Source: Sphingomonas sp.
GTDB taxonomy: Bacteria; Pseudomonadota; Alphaproteobacteria; Sphingomonadales; Sphingomonadaceae
Length of the DNA stretch: 5,720 bases
Direction: 5' to 3'
Assembly: GCA_025935515.1 (NCBI GenBank)
Contig: JAICVC010000130.1
Location: forward strand, 1 to 5,720
Shown here: positions 1-5,720 of the stretch, piece after piece
Numbering within the stretch: the first letter of the stretch is position 1
Layout: every line of letters starts with the position of its first letter
Program-made: the position numbers and the translations under genes
Notes under the pieces: generated by a model
Seen by the model: the letters and a program-made list of their open reading frames with translations, nothing else
Database searches by the model: none
Told to the model about the DNA's origin: nothing

Positions 1-1101
1 GAGAGCCACCAGACCGTACCGCAGATCGGCGCCATGGCGCGCGGCGACCACCGCCGGAAGATCACGCTGGCGGAGTACGGCTTCCGTCTGCCCAGCTGCA
101 TCGACAACCGGCCGCTGCGCTTCAACGAATGGGACGCGATGCGCCCGCAGTCGGTGTTCGTTTCGGCGACTCCCGGCCCGTGGGAGATGAACGAGACGGG
201 CGGCGTCTTCAGCGAACAGGTGATCCGTCCGACTGGCCTCATCGACCCGCCGGTCGAGATCAAGCCGGTCGAGGACCAGGTCGACGATCTCGTCAACGAA
301 GCCAGGCAGACCGCGAAGAAGGGCTATCGCACGCTCGTCACCACGCTGACAAAGCGCATGGCGGAAGACCTCACCGAATATCTCCACGAGGCGGGCCTCA
401 AGGTCCGCTACATGCACTCCGATGTCGAGACTCTGGAGCGGATCGAGCTGATCCGCGAGCTACGCCTCGGGGTCTACGACGTGCTGGTCGGGATCAACCT
501 GCTGCGCGAGGGCCTCGACATTCCCGAGTGCGGGCTGGTCGCTATCCTCGACGCCGACAAGGAAGGGTTTCTCCGCTCGGAGACCTCGCTGATCCAGACC
601 ATCGGTCGCGCCGCGCGCAACGTCGAAGGCCGCGTCATTCTCTACGCCGACACGGTCACGGGCTCGATGGAGCGCGCGCTCGCCGAGACCGGCCGGCGCC
701 GCGAGAAGCAACTCGAATATAACGCGGCGCACGGCATCACGCCCGAGAGCATCAAGCGCAACATCCACGACATCATGGCGCACGTCACCGCCCGCGAAGG
801 GATCACGGTCGACACCGTCGACGACGAACGGCCGCACCTCGTTGGCCACAACCTCAAGGCCTATATTGCGGACCTCGAAGAGCGCATGCGCGAGGCCGCC
901 GCCGACCTCGAGTTCGAGGAGGCCGCGCGCCTCCGCGACGAGATCCGCCGCCTGGAAGAAGACGAGCTCGGAATCCCCGATCCCGACCGCGTTGCCCCGC
1001 GCCCGCCTGGGGCATCGACCGAAGGCCGGCCCGGCACCCGCAAGGGCCGCTTCGGCAAGCAGCAGCGCACGCGTTTCGGCGGACGGCGCGGCTTGGCCTA
1101 G
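1..1101 (+). CDS. uvrB: UvrB, excinuclease ABC subunit B (C-terminal part, 5' end outside window)
   Basis: UvrB is the damage-verifying helicase-like subunit of UvrABC nucleotide excision repair. It is loaded by UvrA and recruits UvrC for incision. The frame is open from base 1, so the 366 residues seen are the C-terminal half or slightly more of a protein usually near 670-730 residues; the ATG at 34 is internal, since the conserved stretch ESHQTVPQIGAM precedes it. Visible landmarks are GFRLPSCIDNRPLRF (79-123), the SATPGPWE helicase motif (163-186), helicase motif V around GINLLREGLDIPE (490-528), and motif VI QTIGRAARN (595-621). The UVR domain that contacts UvrC, an acidic/arginine-rich coiled-coil hairpin, lies at about 865-970. 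After it comes a tail of roughly 40 residues rich in Pro, Gly and Arg (about 975-1098), longer than in E. coli UvrB. The N-terminal Walker A region is outside the window. The TAG stop overlaps the stop of the convergent esterase gene. Identification is firm. Confidence 0.97.
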   Translation, partial: ESHQTVPQIGAMARGDHRRKITLAEYGFRLPSCIDNRPLRFNEWDAMRPQSVFVSATPGPWEMNETGGVFSEQVIRPTGLIDPPVEIKPVEDQVDDLVNEARQTAKKGYRTLVTTLTKRMAEDLTEYLHEAGLKVRYMHSDVETLERIELIRELRLGVYDVLVGINLLREGLDIPECGLVAILDADKEGFLRSETSLIQTIGRAARNVEGRVILYADTVTGSMERALAETGRRREKQLEYNAAHGITPESIKRNIHDIMAHVTAREGITVDTVDDERPHLVGHNLKAYIADLEERMREAAADLEFEEAARLRDEIRRLEEDELGIPDPDRVAPRPPGASTEGRPGTRKGRFGKQQRTRFGGRRGLA

Positions 1102-2912
1102 AACCGCGCCTTCACTCCGAGCTGCCCGCCAGTCTCATTCCCATGGTCGCGGCCGAGCGTGGTCGAGATGAAGGCGTCGATGCTGAGCCCGCCGGTCAAG
1201 TTCGCGCTGGCGCCGCCGGACAGCCGTCCGTAGGTGTCCTTGCCGCGTCCGACCGCCCAGCTGTTGACGATCACCGGGGCGCTGGTCTGCGAGAAGCTGA
1301 TCAGCCGGTCGTTGCCGCTGAAGTCATGCTCGACGGTCGCATCGACGAACGGGTGCAGCCCGGCGAGCTCGCCGCGCAGCTCCACGCCGGCCTGGCCGGT
1401 GAAGGCCTTGAGGCTCTGGCGGCTGACGTTGAGCGTCAACGCCGGATCGCCGGCCTCAGTGTAGCCGCCGACCTTGGCCCGCGCATAATCGAGCGCGACG
1501 ATCGGGCCGGCGCTGAGGCCGCCGAACGACATCAAATAGCCGCCCTTCGCGCCGGCGACCGTATGGCTGCCGTGCGGCCGCGCGGTCATGTCGTCGACCA
1601 CGCCTTCGCGGGTGATGCGGTTGCGGTCCTTGCCGTAGCCGACATAGGCCTGTCCGAAGAGGCCGCCGGCGGCGAGGCTGCCGTAGGCGCCGACCTGCCA
1701 GCTGCGCGCGCGGAGGCGTGACGTATCCGTCCCGAAGTTGAGGTGGGGCCGGCTGTAGTTGCCGGCGATCCCGATGGTCCCGCCGGCGAGGCCGTATTCG
1801 GCGCCGATCGTGCCGCCGACTCCGCGGACCTCGAAGGCGTCGTTGGTGGTCGTGCTGCCGACATCGTGGGAGAAGGCATCGCCGACCGTGTAAAGCCGCA
1901 AACCCTCCGCCGCTGCGCCGCGTCCGTAAAGATCGCTGCGGCTCGACAGCGTCCGGCCCCACTGCCGTGCGGTATCGAAGCCGAGGTCGGACGGCGCCTG
2001 CAACGTGAGCGGCGCCGCGAGCTGGCGGGCGACGTAGCGCCCGACGATCGCGAAACCGACCGAAGTCAGGTGAAGATTGTCGACATAAAATAGGTACGGC
2101 GCGCTCAAATTGGTGACGCAGGTCGTGTTCGGAAGGGCCGGGCAGACCAAGCCCTGGATTCCGTACCCCGCCATATTGGCGCTCACCTGGTCGAGGACCT
2201 TGGTGAGGTCGAGATAATGGACGATCGATCCCTGGTTAGCATAGCCCGCGAGCACCTGTTGGACGCCGTTGTTGAACGCCGTCGAATAGGCGGTGCGCAC
2301 GGCCGCGCCGGCCGGGTTGGCCGCGATCTCGGGAAGGCGGCCGGTGTCGCCGGCAAGGAAGCTGATGGTCGGCGTCCCGCGCGCCATCACCAGATCGAAA
2401 TTCTGCTGGAAGCTGGTGACCGCCGTCGCCGCCGCCGCCGGAGCGCCAGCGACCGTGCCGTTCGACTGCTGATAGAAGCGCGCATCGTTGCCGCCGATCG
2501 ACACGGCGATGAGATCGCTGCGGTCGAGCGTCGTGTCGACGGTCGGAAATCCAAACGCGCCGCCGCCTCCCGCCAGGAACTGCTGCACCTCGAACGTCAG
2601 GCCCGGAAGCCCGGACGACTGGTTGCCGTTGTTGGTGCGCGCGCCGCCGATTGCGAAGTTGAATTGCGGGACCTGGAGGATGTCGGTCAGCGTATCGACA
2701 TAATTGCTGCCGCCGGAGAACCGGCCGGTCGTATAGATCTGAGTCGAGAGCGGAGGGATGTTGGCGATCCGCAGCGCGTTGCCGGTGTCCGCGTAGGAAT
2801 CGCCGAAAACAACGATCCGGTCGATCTGCTGCGCCGCCGCTGGAACGGAAACGGATGCCAGCGCAAGCAGCGATGCCCGGGCCAACGCGCGTGTAACTCG
2901 GCGAGATTTCAT
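1098..2912 (-). CDS. GDSL/SGNH esterase with C-terminal autotransporter beta-barrel (EstA-like)
   Basis: This 604-residue protein is predicted to be an outer-membrane, surface-displayed esterase or lipase of the type V (autotransporter) secretion class. The ATG at 2912 is chosen because GGAGG lies 7 bases upstream and a clear signal peptide follows (MKSRR, a hydrophobic core, then PAAA-QQ, with likely cleavage after residue 27). The in-frame extension up to 3047 has no such features. The passenger (about 28-310) carries the GDSL-family blocks: FGDSYADTGN with nucleophile Ser39, GGA at 89-91, GGND at 140-143 (oxyanion Asn142), and DNLH with Asp278 and His281 completing the triad. Cys257 and Cys265 are close enough to form a disulfide. 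From about residue 312 to the end come alternating amphipathic strands rich in Gly, Tyr and Leu, ending in ...KARF; a terminal Phe is typical of BAM-assembled barrels. The substrate cannot be read from sequence; Pseudomonas EstA and related lipolytic autotransporters are the nearest known types. It is the last of four minus-strand genes, 177 bases after the membrane protein gene, and converges on uvrB. Confidence 0.92.
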   Translation of the reverse strand: MKSRRVTRALARASLLALASVSVPAAAQQIDRIVVFGDSYADTGNALRIANIPPLSTQIYTTGRFSGGSNYVDTLTDILQVPQFNFAIGGARTNNGNQSSGLPGLTFEVQQFLAGGGGAFGFPTVDTTLDRSDLIAVSIGGNDARFYQQSNGTVAGAPAAAATAVTSFQQNFDLVMARGTPTISFLAGDTGRLPEIAANPAGAAVRTAYSTAFNNGVQQVLAGYANQGSIVHYLDLTKVLDQVSANMAGYGIQGLVCPALPNTTCVTNLSAPYLFYVDNLHLTSVGFAIVGRYVARQLAAPLTLQAPSDLGFDTARQWGRTLSSRSDLYGRGAAAEGLRLYTVGDAFSHDVGSTTTNDAFEVRGVGGTIGAEYGLAGGTIGIAGNYSRPHLNFGTDTSRLRARSWQVGAYGSLAAGGLFGQAYVGYGKDRNRITREGVVDDMTARPHGSHTVAGAKGGYLMSFGGLSAGPIVALDYARAKVGGYTEAGDPALTLNVSRQSLKAFTGQAGVELRGELAGLHPFVDATVEHDFSGNDRLISFSQTSAPVIVNSWAVGRGKDTYGRLSGGASANLTGGLSIDAFISTTLGRDHGNETGGQLGVKARF

Positions 2913-2919
2913 ATCGTGA

Positions 2920-2924
2920 CCTCC
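2920..2924 (-). promoter_or_regulatory. Ribosome binding site of the autotransporter esterase
   Basis: On the minus strand the sequence reads TGGAGGTCACGAT-ATG. GGAGG sits 7 bases before the ATG at 2912, which is close to ideal spacing. This fixes the start at the signal peptide and excludes the longer in-frame extension to 3047. Confidence 0.8.
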
Positions 2925-3089
2925 ACTCGGCCGCATCAAGTGCGGGTGAGACTCCCGGGGGCCATGGTCGCGATTATCGACAGCCGTGCAAGTAGCCTCG
3001 GACGCCCGGTCGCAAGAGCGCTCGCGACTGCAGCAATTCGGCAACAATGCCGGCGGGCGGCGCCGGTTGCCCCGCCCGGCCGCGTCCGG
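2925..3089 (-). other. Intergenic region between membrane protein and esterase genes
   Basis: Apart from the ribosome binding site this gap holds no gene I can support. It contains a GC-rich inverted repeat just after the membrane protein stop (3050-3066, listed separately). It also contains a GATAAT hexamer on the minus strand at 2973-2978, about 60 bases before the esterase ATG, which resembles a -10 box. No matching TTGACA-like hexamer is found 16-18 bases upstream of it, so the esterase promoter is probably here but is not pinned down. Confidence 0.4.
3050..3066 (-). terminator. GC-rich hairpin after the membrane protein gene, possible weak terminator
   Basis: The minus strand reads CCGGCG-CCGCC-CGCCGG: a perfect 6-bp GC stem with a 5-base loop, starting 23 bases past the TGA of the membrane protein gene. 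Flanking GCAA and TTGC could extend the stem across a 5-base bulge. No run of U follows, so it is not a textbook intrinsic terminator. It could attenuate transcription, stabilise the 3' end of the message, or be a chance product of high GC. Confidence 0.3.
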
Positions 3090-3545
3090 TCAGCGCAAGA
3101 CGGCCTTCTTCTCCATTGCGCGCGCATAAAGGAACAGCCCGAGCGCGACGAGGATGATAACAAACGGCATGGCCTTGTCGATCGCCCGGTCGGCGCCTGC
3201 GAGCGGCGGCGCGAGCGCGATCTGATAGCCGAGGCCGAGCACCGCCCCGAGCAGCGACAAGCCGAAGGCCCAGACCGCCCAGCGATTTCGCAAGAGTAGC
3301 AGCACGGAACCGAGCAGTCCCATCCAGACGCCCAGCCCCCAACCGATCTGCGCATAAAGAGGGAAGCTGTCGACCCACGCCAGCATGGCGTTGGGATCGA
3401 CGTTTGGCATGGCGCTTGCCAGATAATCGGTGTTGCGCATCCGGGTCATCAGATAATCGAAGCAGCCCAAGCAGTTCCACAGGAGCGCCAGCGCGCCGAC
3501 GATCCACAAATGCACCGGCGTACGAGATTGTGCGGTGGTTGCCAT
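3090..3545 (-). CDS. Small four-helix inner-membrane protein of unknown function
   Basis: This 151-residue protein has four predicted membrane helices at about residues 12-33, 64-85, 89-111 and 125-141, and no signal peptide. A hydrophilic stretch of about 30 residues separates helices 1 and 2 and carries DYLMTRMRNTDYL and a Pro/Asn-rich segment. The end (ARAMEKKAVLR) is basic and should be cytoplasmic by the positive-inside rule. A GxxDYxMT-like element after the first helix matches a family of uncharacterised proteins that I recall as widespread in Sphingomonas-type bacteria, sometimes labelled sugar transporter without good evidence. I assign no function. The ATG at 3545 is supported by GGAGG 10 bases upstream, within a longer GGAGGGGG run. 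The gene lies 95 bases after the sensor kinase stop on the same strand, so co-transcription is possible. No catalytic motif is visible. Confidence 0.85.
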   Translation of the reverse strand: MATTAQSRTPVHLWIVGALALLWNCLGCFDYLMTRMRNTDYLASAMPNVDPNAMLAWVDSFPLYAQIGWGLGVWMGLLGSVLLLLRNRWAVWAFGLSLLGAVLGLGYQIALAPPLAGADRAIDKAMPFVIILVALGLFLYARAMEKKAVLR

Positions 3546-3555
3546 TGGATTTCCC

Positions 3556-3560
3556 CCTCC
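3556..3560 (-). promoter_or_regulatory. Ribosome binding site of the small membrane protein
   Basis: On the minus strand GGAGG, extended to GGAGGGGG, precedes the ATG at 3545. Spacing is 10 bases from GGAGG, or shorter if the G run shifts the pairing register. It supports the chosen start; the product then begins MATTAQSRTP. Confidence 0.65.
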
Positions 3561-3613
3561 ACGGCCGCGCCGCTTGTTGCGGCCGGAGGCGATGAGGCCC
3601 CCAAATCGCCAAT

Positions 3614-3625
3614 GCTGTCAACAGC
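3614..3625 (-). promoter_or_regulatory. Short inverted repeat containing a TTGACA hexamer, possible promoter element
   Basis: GCTGT-TG-ACAGC on the minus strand is a perfect 5-bp inverted repeat around two bases. It embeds TTGACA, the sigma-70 -35 consensus (3621-3616). It lies between the kinase stop and the membrane protein start, about 70 bases before the latter's ATG, which suits a promoter. The downstream spacing of 16-19 bases meets only GCCTCA- or CTCATC-like hexamers, poor -10 matches, so this remains a weak candidate. A small operator is another possibility. Confidence 0.25.
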
Positions 3626-3640
3626 GCCTGCGCAAGGCGT

Positions 3641-5185
3641 TCAGTTGGCTGCGATTTCCATCTTCAGGACCTTGCCGAGCGCGCCTGCGAGCGCGTCCAT
3701 GTCATAGGGCTTCTGCAACACCGGAAAGCCGTGCGCGTCCGCGACATGCTCGCTGTAGCCGGTGGTGAGCAGGATCGGCAGCTCAGGAAAGCGGACCCGC
3801 ACTTTCTGGGCCAGTTCGATCCCGCTGATTCCCCCCGGCATGACGATGTCGGTGAACACCAGCGTCGGTCGCTGTTCGCCCGACAGCCGCTCGAGCGCTT
3901 CTTTGGCGCTGTGCGTGACCACCGCTTCGAATCCGAGCTCGTTGAGCATTCCCGACGCCAGCTCGGCGACAACGCTGTCGTCCTCGACGAGCAGCACGCG
4001 GCCGCGCGCCTCGCCGCCATCCAGCTTCGCCTCGCCGCCCACTGCACCCTTGCTGGCGGGCAAGTAAAGCGTGAACGTGGAGCCATCGCCGGGGTGCGAT
4101 TCGACGGTGACTGCGCCGCCGATCTGCTTGGCAAAGCCGAATACCTGGCTGAGGCCGAGGCCAGTGCCCTCGCCGAACGCCTTGGTGGTGAAGAACGGCT
4201 CGAACACGCGCTCCATCAGTTCGCGCGTCATTCCTTCACCCGTATCGGCGACGCGGAGCGCGACAAATTCGCCGCGAAGGCCCTCGGGCTTTCCCTTGAG
4301 CAGCTCGTTCGCCGCGCTGACCCTGAGCGTCCCGCCCTCTTTCATCGCGTCGCGCGCGTTGAAGGCCAGGTTCAGCAGGGCAAGCTCGAGCGCTCCCGCG
4401 TCGGCATCGATGTTCCAGACGTGATCCGAAATCTCGATCACCAGCTCGATATTGCTGCGGACCGACGGCCGGATCAGCGTCGTGACGTCGGGCAGGAAGG
4501 CGCGGAGATCGATGGTCTTGATCTCGAGCTGCTGGGCGCGCGCGAAGGCGAGCAGCTGTTTGGTGAGCCCGGCGCCGCGCTGCGCGGAATTGCGGATTCC
4601 GTCGAGCATCCGCTTGAGCCGCTCTTCATCGCCAAGATTTCGCAGCGCGAGGTCGCATGCGCCCAAGATGGCGGTCAGCAAATTGTTGAAGTCATGGGCG
4701 AGGCCGCCCGTCAATTGACCGAGCGCCTCCATCTTCTGCGAGCGAAACAATTGCTCGCGCGATTCCTGCAGCCGTAGCTGGGCATCGCGCTTCTCGGTCA
4801 TGTCGCGAGTGATCTTGGCGAACCCGATCAGCTCGCCTTGTTCGTCGCGAATGGCGTCGATCACCACGCTTGCCCAAAACCTGGTGCCGTCCTTGCGCCG
4901 GCGCCAGCCTTCGGCCTCGTAGCGGCCGGTCTCGCGCGCGGTCTCGAGCGCCCGTTTCGGCACTCCCGCTTCACGGTCTTCGGGTGTGTAAAAGCGGCTG
5001 AAGTGCTCGCCGATGATCTCGTCTGGGGCATAGCCCTTGATTCGCTCGGCGCCCGGGTTCCAGCTGATCACCCGACCCTCGGGACCGAGCATGAAGATGG
5101 CGTAATCAGTGACGCCCTGGACGAGGATGCGGAAATGCTGCTCCGCTCCGAACAGTGGCTGCTCGGTCTTCGATCGCGATGTCAT
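3641..5185 (-). CDS. Soluble PAS-domain hybrid histidine kinase with C-terminal receiver
   Basis: This 514-residue sensor has no membrane segment, so it is predicted to be cytoplasmic. Domains in order: one PAS domain (about 15-133, from HFRILVQGVTDYAIF to the PAC end IGFAKITRDMTEKR); a short coiled linker; a HisKA-type dimerisation region with H-box GGLAHDFNNLL, phosphoacceptor His164; and an HATPase_c domain with N box NLAFNARDAM (272-281), G1 DTGEGM (314-319), F box FEPFFTT (328-334) and G2 GEGTGLGLS (338-346). Last is a receiver domain (about 396-510) with acidic Glu401/Asp402/Asp403, phosphoacceptor Asp446 in DIVMPG, Thr474 and Lys492. All catalytic residues appear intact. The PAS domain lacks the NCRFLQ flavin motif of LOV domains, so I do not call it a photoreceptor; its signal is unknown. 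There is no Hpt domain and no response regulator gene in the window, so the downstream partner is unseen. The ATG at 5185 is the first ATG before the PAS domain, but it has no proper Shine-Dalgarno of its own; a strong one 32 bases upstream fits a leader reading frame instead. Confidence 0.93.
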   Translation of the reverse strand: MTSRSKTEQPLFGAEQHFRILVQGVTDYAIFMLGPEGRVISWNPGAERIKGYAPDEIIGEHFSRFYTPEDREAGVPKRALETARETGRYEAEGWRRRKDGTRFWASVVIDAIRDEQGELIGFAKITRDMTEKRDAQLRLQESREQLFRSQKMEALGQLTGGLAHDFNNLLTAILGACDLALRNLGDEERLKRMLDGIRNSAQRGAGLTKQLLAFARAQQLEIKTIDLRAFLPDVTTLIRPSVRSNIELVIEISDHVWNIDADAGALELALLNLAFNARDAMKEGGTLRVSAANELLKGKPEGLRGEFVALRVADTGEGMTRELMERVFEPFFTTKAFGEGTGLGLSQVFGFAKQIGGAVTVESHPGDGSTFTLYLPASKGAVGGEAKLDGGEARGRVLLVEDDSVVAELASGMLNELGFEAVVTHSAKEALERLSGEQRPTLVFTDIVMPGGISGIELAQKVRVRFPELPILLTTGYSEHVADAHGFPVLQKPYDMDALAGALGKVLKMEIAAN

Positions 5186-5223
5186 GTAGTGGGCAGTCTC
5201 GGCGGCAACCGCGCAGCTCCTTA
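5182..5223 (-). promoter_or_regulatory. Strong Shine-Dalgarno plus 8-codon leader frame overlapping the kinase start (ATGA)
   Basis: On the minus strand TAAGGAG (5223-5217) matches the anti-Shine-Dalgarno sequence over seven bases, but it is 31 bases before the kinase ATG and no ATG, GTG or TTG in the kinase frame follows at usable distance. Eight bases after it is a TTG (5208-5206) in another frame that opens an 8-codon ORF, MPPRLPTT. Its TGA (5184-5182) overlaps the kinase ATG (5185-5183) as ATGA, the usual arrangement for translational coupling. The same frame is closed upstream by the TAA inside TAAGGAG, so the leader would be no longer. What is seen is the arrangement; a translated leader is inference, and a chance coincidence is quite possible. 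Confidence 0.3.
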
Positions 5224-5315
5224 CAGGTGCGCAACTGTCTCGGATGCGCCTGACCCAAACCCGTAACTTATCGGACGGTTGCAGCAAATCGAAGGTGATC
5301 GGCGCCGCCCGCCCA
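5224..5315 (-). other. Intergenic region between peptidase and sensor kinase genes
   Basis: This stretch follows the peptidase stop. It contains an imperfect inverted repeat on the minus strand, AACCGT (5280-5275) and ACGGGTT (5264-5258) with a 10-base loop and one bulged base, and a GATAAG hexamer in the loop that faintly resembles a -10 box. No convincing -35 partner, terminator or gene is visible. A kinase promoter may lie here, but I cannot place it. Confidence 0.3.
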
Positions 5316-5720
5316 TCACCGGCGCTCCCTCCCCAGCCGGCTCATCAGGATCGCGGCGCGCTTGGCCTGCTTGAAGATCGAGGGCACGTCGACGGCTTCG
5401 GACGCGGTGTGCGAGCCGGAGCTCGAAGGGCCGAGCCCCACCAGTCCGTCGACGTCCGCCGCGACGAAGCTGATGTCGCCGGCGCCGCGCTTCACCGGAT
5501 CGAGCTCGGGCATGACCGGGAGCCCGCTATCGCGGTTGACGCCATTCAGCTTGTCGAGCAGCGCGCGGTTGCCGGACGTCGGCGGCATCGGCGGGTAACC
5601 ATCCTCGTCGAAGCTGATCGTGGAATGCGCTCCCGGAAGCGATCGAGCGACGATCGCGCGCATCTTCACCCTCGTCCGTTCAATCTGCCCGGCATCGATG
5701 GCGCGCAAGTCCCCGCGGGC
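5316..5720 (-). CDS. M20-family metallopeptidase, C-terminal part (5' end outside window)
   Basis: The frame is open to base 5720, so these 134 residues are the C-terminal end of a protein normally near 400-450 residues. M20 enzymes (glutamate carboxypeptidase/CPG2, ArgE, DapE and aminoacylase relatives) are two-zinc hydrolases of peptides or N-acyl amino acids. The visible part begins ARGDLRAID, the GDLR strand typical of the end of the lid/dimerisation domain. It then returns to the catalytic domain with KRGAGDISFVA and SSSGSHTASEAVD; His104 of this fragment, in GSHT, fits the last zinc ligand (the counterpart of CPG2 His385). It ends with a helix, IFKQAKRAAILMSRL, and a basic tail. The TTG at 5708 is internal, not the start. 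Whether an export signal is present, and which substrate is used, depend on the missing N-terminal part. It lies upstream of the sensor kinase on the same strand with a 130-base gap to the kinase ATG. Confidence 0.88.
   Translation of the reverse strand, partial: ARGDLRAIDAGQIERTRVKMRAIVARSLPGAHSTISFDEDGYPPMPPTSGNRALLDKLNGVNRDSGLPVMPELDPVKRGAGDISFVAADVDGLVGLGPSSSGSHTASEAVDVPSIFKQAKRAAILMSRLGRERR

Noticed and set aside
34..1101. An intact gene starting at the ATG at position 34
   Set aside because: UvrB sequence continues in frame to base 1, and the helicase N-terminal half is missing. This is an internal Met of a gene cut by the window edge.
2913..3047. Longer N-terminal extension of the esterase to position 3047
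   Set aside because: The extension adds 45 residues ahead of a perfect signal peptide and a well-spaced GGAGG. The extra residues look non-coding and would bury the export signal.
2217..3299. A 360-codon open frame on the plus strand opposite the esterase, the gap and the membrane protein gene
   Set aside because: It crosses two well-supported genes and an intergenic gap, and its product is Arg/Ala-rich without domain motifs. It is a shadow of high-GC coding on the other strand.
3731..4777. A 348-codon open frame on the plus strand opposite the sensor kinase
   Set aside because: It is antisense to a fully conserved kinase-receiver coding region. Its translation is a low-complexity Arg/Ala/Glu/Asp-rich sequence with no recognisable motif, as expected for GC-rich shadow frames.
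4790..5185. LOV-type blue-light photoreceptor domain in the kinase
   Set aside because: The PAS domain lacks the conserved cysteine motif (NCRFLQ or similar) needed for a flavin adduct; there is no cysteine at all in residues 1-133.
5186..5287. Kinase start at the upstream TTG (5287)
   Set aside because: No Shine-Dalgarno lies ahead of it, and the added 34 residues are not PAS-like. The ATG at 5185, just before the PAS domain, is more plausible.
1..5720. CRISPR array, tRNA, insertion sequence, phage or defence system
   Set aside because: I saw no regularly spaced repeats, tRNA-like cloverleaf, transposase motif or terminal inverted repeats. Gene content is ordinary chromosomal, with even base composition throughout.

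Overview
This is a GC-rich bacterial chromosomal window, about 65% GC by eye. It most resembles an alphaproteobacterium of the sphingomonad group (Sphingomonas or a close relative). The basis is the arginine- and alanine-rich coding style, the arginine-rich tail on UvrB, the autotransporter-type GDSL esterase, the small four-helix membrane protein of a type I remember from sphingomonads, and the soluble PAS hybrid kinase. This assignment is an inference; there is no rRNA or other marker to confirm it.

Layout. Positions 1-1101 (+) hold the C-terminal half of uvrB, which runs in from the left edge. The other four genes are on the minus strand. Read in transcription order from the right edge they are: the C-terminal end of an M20-family metallopeptidase (5720-5316, truncated by the window); a soluble PAS-histidine kinase-receiver hybrid sensor (5185-3641); a small four-helix membrane protein (3545-3090); and a GDSL/SGNH esterase fused to an outer-membrane autotransporter barrel (2912-1098). 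The gaps between the minus-strand genes are 130, 95 and 177 bases. Co-transcription is possible across the first two gaps, but each gap could also hold a promoter. uvrB and the esterase converge and overlap by four bases, sharing the palindrome CTAG as their stop codons.

Functional reading. There is no obvious single pathway. uvrB is DNA-repair housekeeping. The esterase is predicted to be exported and displayed on the outer membrane. The kinase is cytoplasmic, with its own receiver domain but no Hpt domain and no cognate regulator gene in the window. The peptidase would hydrolyse small peptides or amino-acid conjugates. I see no mobile element, CRISPR array, tRNA or phage gene.

The least ordinary signal is just upstream of the kinase. 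A near-perfect Shine-Dalgarno sequence (TAAGGAG) is too far from the kinase ATG to serve it. It is well placed for a TTG-started, 8-codon reading frame whose TGA stop overlaps the kinase ATG as ATGA. This could be a leader peptide that couples translation to the kinase. I found no convincing new multi-gene system.
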